Shown here: one piece after another, positions 62,965 to 64,000 of the stretch
Position numbering within the stretch: position 1 is the stretch's first letter
Layout: each line of letters opens with the position of its first letter
Assembly: GCA_914767715.1 (NCBI GenBank)
Contig: OU612074.1
Location: 5,037,501 to 5,101,500 of the forward strand
From: Membranipora membranacea
Lineage: Eukaryota; Bryozoa; Gymnolaemata; Cheilostomatida; Membraniporidae
Length of the DNA stretch: 64,000 nt
Reading direction: 5' to 3'
Notes under the pieces: generated by a model
What the model saw: the letters and a program-made list of their open reading frames with translations, nothing else
Databases searched by the model: none
What the model was told of the DNA's origin: nothing
Position numbers and translations under genes: made by a program

Positions 62965-63178
62965 GCCGAGCACAATAATACACCAGCACACAGCTTCTTA
63001 CACAGCTTTAGACAGAACATAGAAAAATATTCACAAGGTAAGCTTTTTAAGATTTATCTAGGAAAAAAGCTTCATTCAGCTTTAATATCTTTGGTTGACC
63101 GATCTGTGTTATTATTGTTAATATATTGACTGTCTAAATCTTCTTGTAACTATTGACTTATTATTTTTTGCAGTAACC

Positions 63179-64000
63179 ATGATGAAACTCACAATCACTC
63201 TTCTCTTCACAGTTGTTATTGGTGAGTACTGGAAAAATAATCGTATTAATACTTCAACTCAATCAAATATCAACACTGTTCATGATTAATATTACTTTTG
63301 GGGTACATATTGAAACTAGTGACTATACATATTGAAGTTTCTAGTCAAAACAGGGTGTGAAATCTGAAATAAATATTGCCACTGAGAGACAAATTTCTAA
63401 AAAAAGTGGTGATGCAGCACTGATTGGTGATGCACCTGTACCTTCCTGAAGATTATTCTTGTCTGGAATGCGAATAAAAGAAATAATAATCTAAAACATG
63501 ATACCGATTGAGTTCATGAGTGTAAACAAGAACTGATTTGGTTTTTGTAAATAAGTACAACTATTTATTTTTAACTTTCAGGTGTCTGTTTCGCACAAAG
63601 TGAGGTTGAAAATACAGATGCAGAAGGGGACATTGCTGGAGATGGTAGAGAGAATCGAAGAATGCGTTGCCCCTGTGGACAAGGGTTTACAGGCAGGCAA
63701 ATGAGCGATGGGGAAATGAGAGAAGGACGAGAACCACAAGGAGAAAGAAAGGAACCAGGACCAAGACGAGGTAGAGATGGAGAGAGACCACAAGGTGAAG
63801 GAGACGGAAATGGGCCAAGACGAGGCGGTGATGGAGAGAGACCACAAGGTGATGGAGAGAGACCACAAGGTGATGGAGAGGGACAAGGACCAAGACGAGG
63901 CGGTAAGGGACCAGGACCAAGACGAGGTGGAGAGAGACAAGGAGAGCCAGGTGATGGAGAGAGACAAGGACCAAGACAAAGTGATGGAGAAGGTCGCCCC
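63179..64000 (+). CDS. G8: secreted Gly/Arg-rich repeat protein, cut by the window edge
   Basis: The coding part of exon 2 is 63179-63221. Exon 3 starts at 63582 and runs past 64000; 154 codons are visible, in frame to the edge. Non-coding exon 1 ends at 63037. Two adjacent ATG codons begin the protein (Met-Met-Lys-Leu); either could be used. The signal peptide ends VCFA. The acidic segment ends Glu-Asn-Arg-Arg instead of Glu-Lys-Arg-Arg. Cys44/Cys46 are present; the second Cys pair would lie just beyond the edge. Repeat units are GERPQGDGE and GPRRGG types, and a deletion near the start of the region removes the EEGRGTRGEGE part. It lies in the same orientation as G7, breaking the alternating pattern. 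Confidence 0.83.

Noticed and set aside
5687-64000. Assigning the family to SpTransformer (185/333)
   Set aside because: The cluster style is similar, but the leader peptide, the four-exon structure, the Cys-x-Cys pairs and the lack of a His-rich end do not fit.

Overview
This 64 kb window is AT-rich, intron-bearing eukaryotic DNA. It has compact polymerase-II-style genes with TATA boxes, GT-AG introns and AATAAA signals, plus LINE and tRNA-derived SINE debris. Its style (low GC, poly-C tracts, a clustered family of short secreted Gly/Arg-rich proteins) suggests a marine invertebrate, most likely a sea urchin. That is an inference; no sequence here proves the species.

The window is dominated by one clustered gene family, called G1 to G8 here: G1 + (5.6-7.1 kb), G2 - (11.9-10.4), G3 + (16.8-18.4), G4 - (27.1-25.5), G5 + (35.6-37.2), G6 - (47.0-45.4), G7 + (54.2-55.9) and G8 + (63.0 to beyond the edge). 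G2 to G7 share a four-exon design: a non-coding first exon, a 43-nt coding part of exon 2 holding most of a signal peptide, a 476-551 nt coding exon 3, and a 3' UTR exon. G8 shows the first three exons before the window ends. Each complete gene encodes a 172-197 residue secreted protein: signal peptide, acidic segment ending in basic residues, a Cys-x-Cys pair, a long disordered Gly/Arg/Glu/Pro/Gln repeat region, a second Cys-x-Cys pair and a short charged tail. I do not recognise the family by name. Its layout recalls rapidly diversifying echinoid immune effectors (SpTransformer/185-333) and sea-urchin antimicrobial-peptide precursors, but it matches neither in motif.

Layout. From 1 to 5.2 kb lies gene-free DNA bounded by a roughly 0.85 kb inverted repeat. 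G1 and G2 (5.6-12.5 kb) are the most diverged members. From 15.3 to 34.1 kb and from 34.1 to 52.5 kb lie two very similar segmental-duplication units of about 18.5 kb, each holding a convergent (+/-) gene pair, a LINE reverse-transcriptase fragment between the genes, a second LINE fragment, two SINE-like pieces and a short decayed piece of exon 3. A third, damaged unit starts at 52.5 kb with G7. It is interrupted by about 3.1 kb and 0.6 kb of foreign sequence and lacks a minus-strand gene, which would explain why G7 and G8 point the same way. Orphan upstream modules near 22.1-22.5 and 42.3-42.7 kb mark gene copies that appear to have been lost.

The shared proximal promoters, with a GATA palindrome, tandem TAATCT sites, a GGGATTA site, a CRE-like half site and a TATA box, suggest the copies are co-regulated. 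Differences in protein length are all multiples of three bases and fall in the repeat region, as expected for a family diversifying by repeat gain and loss while keeping its frame.
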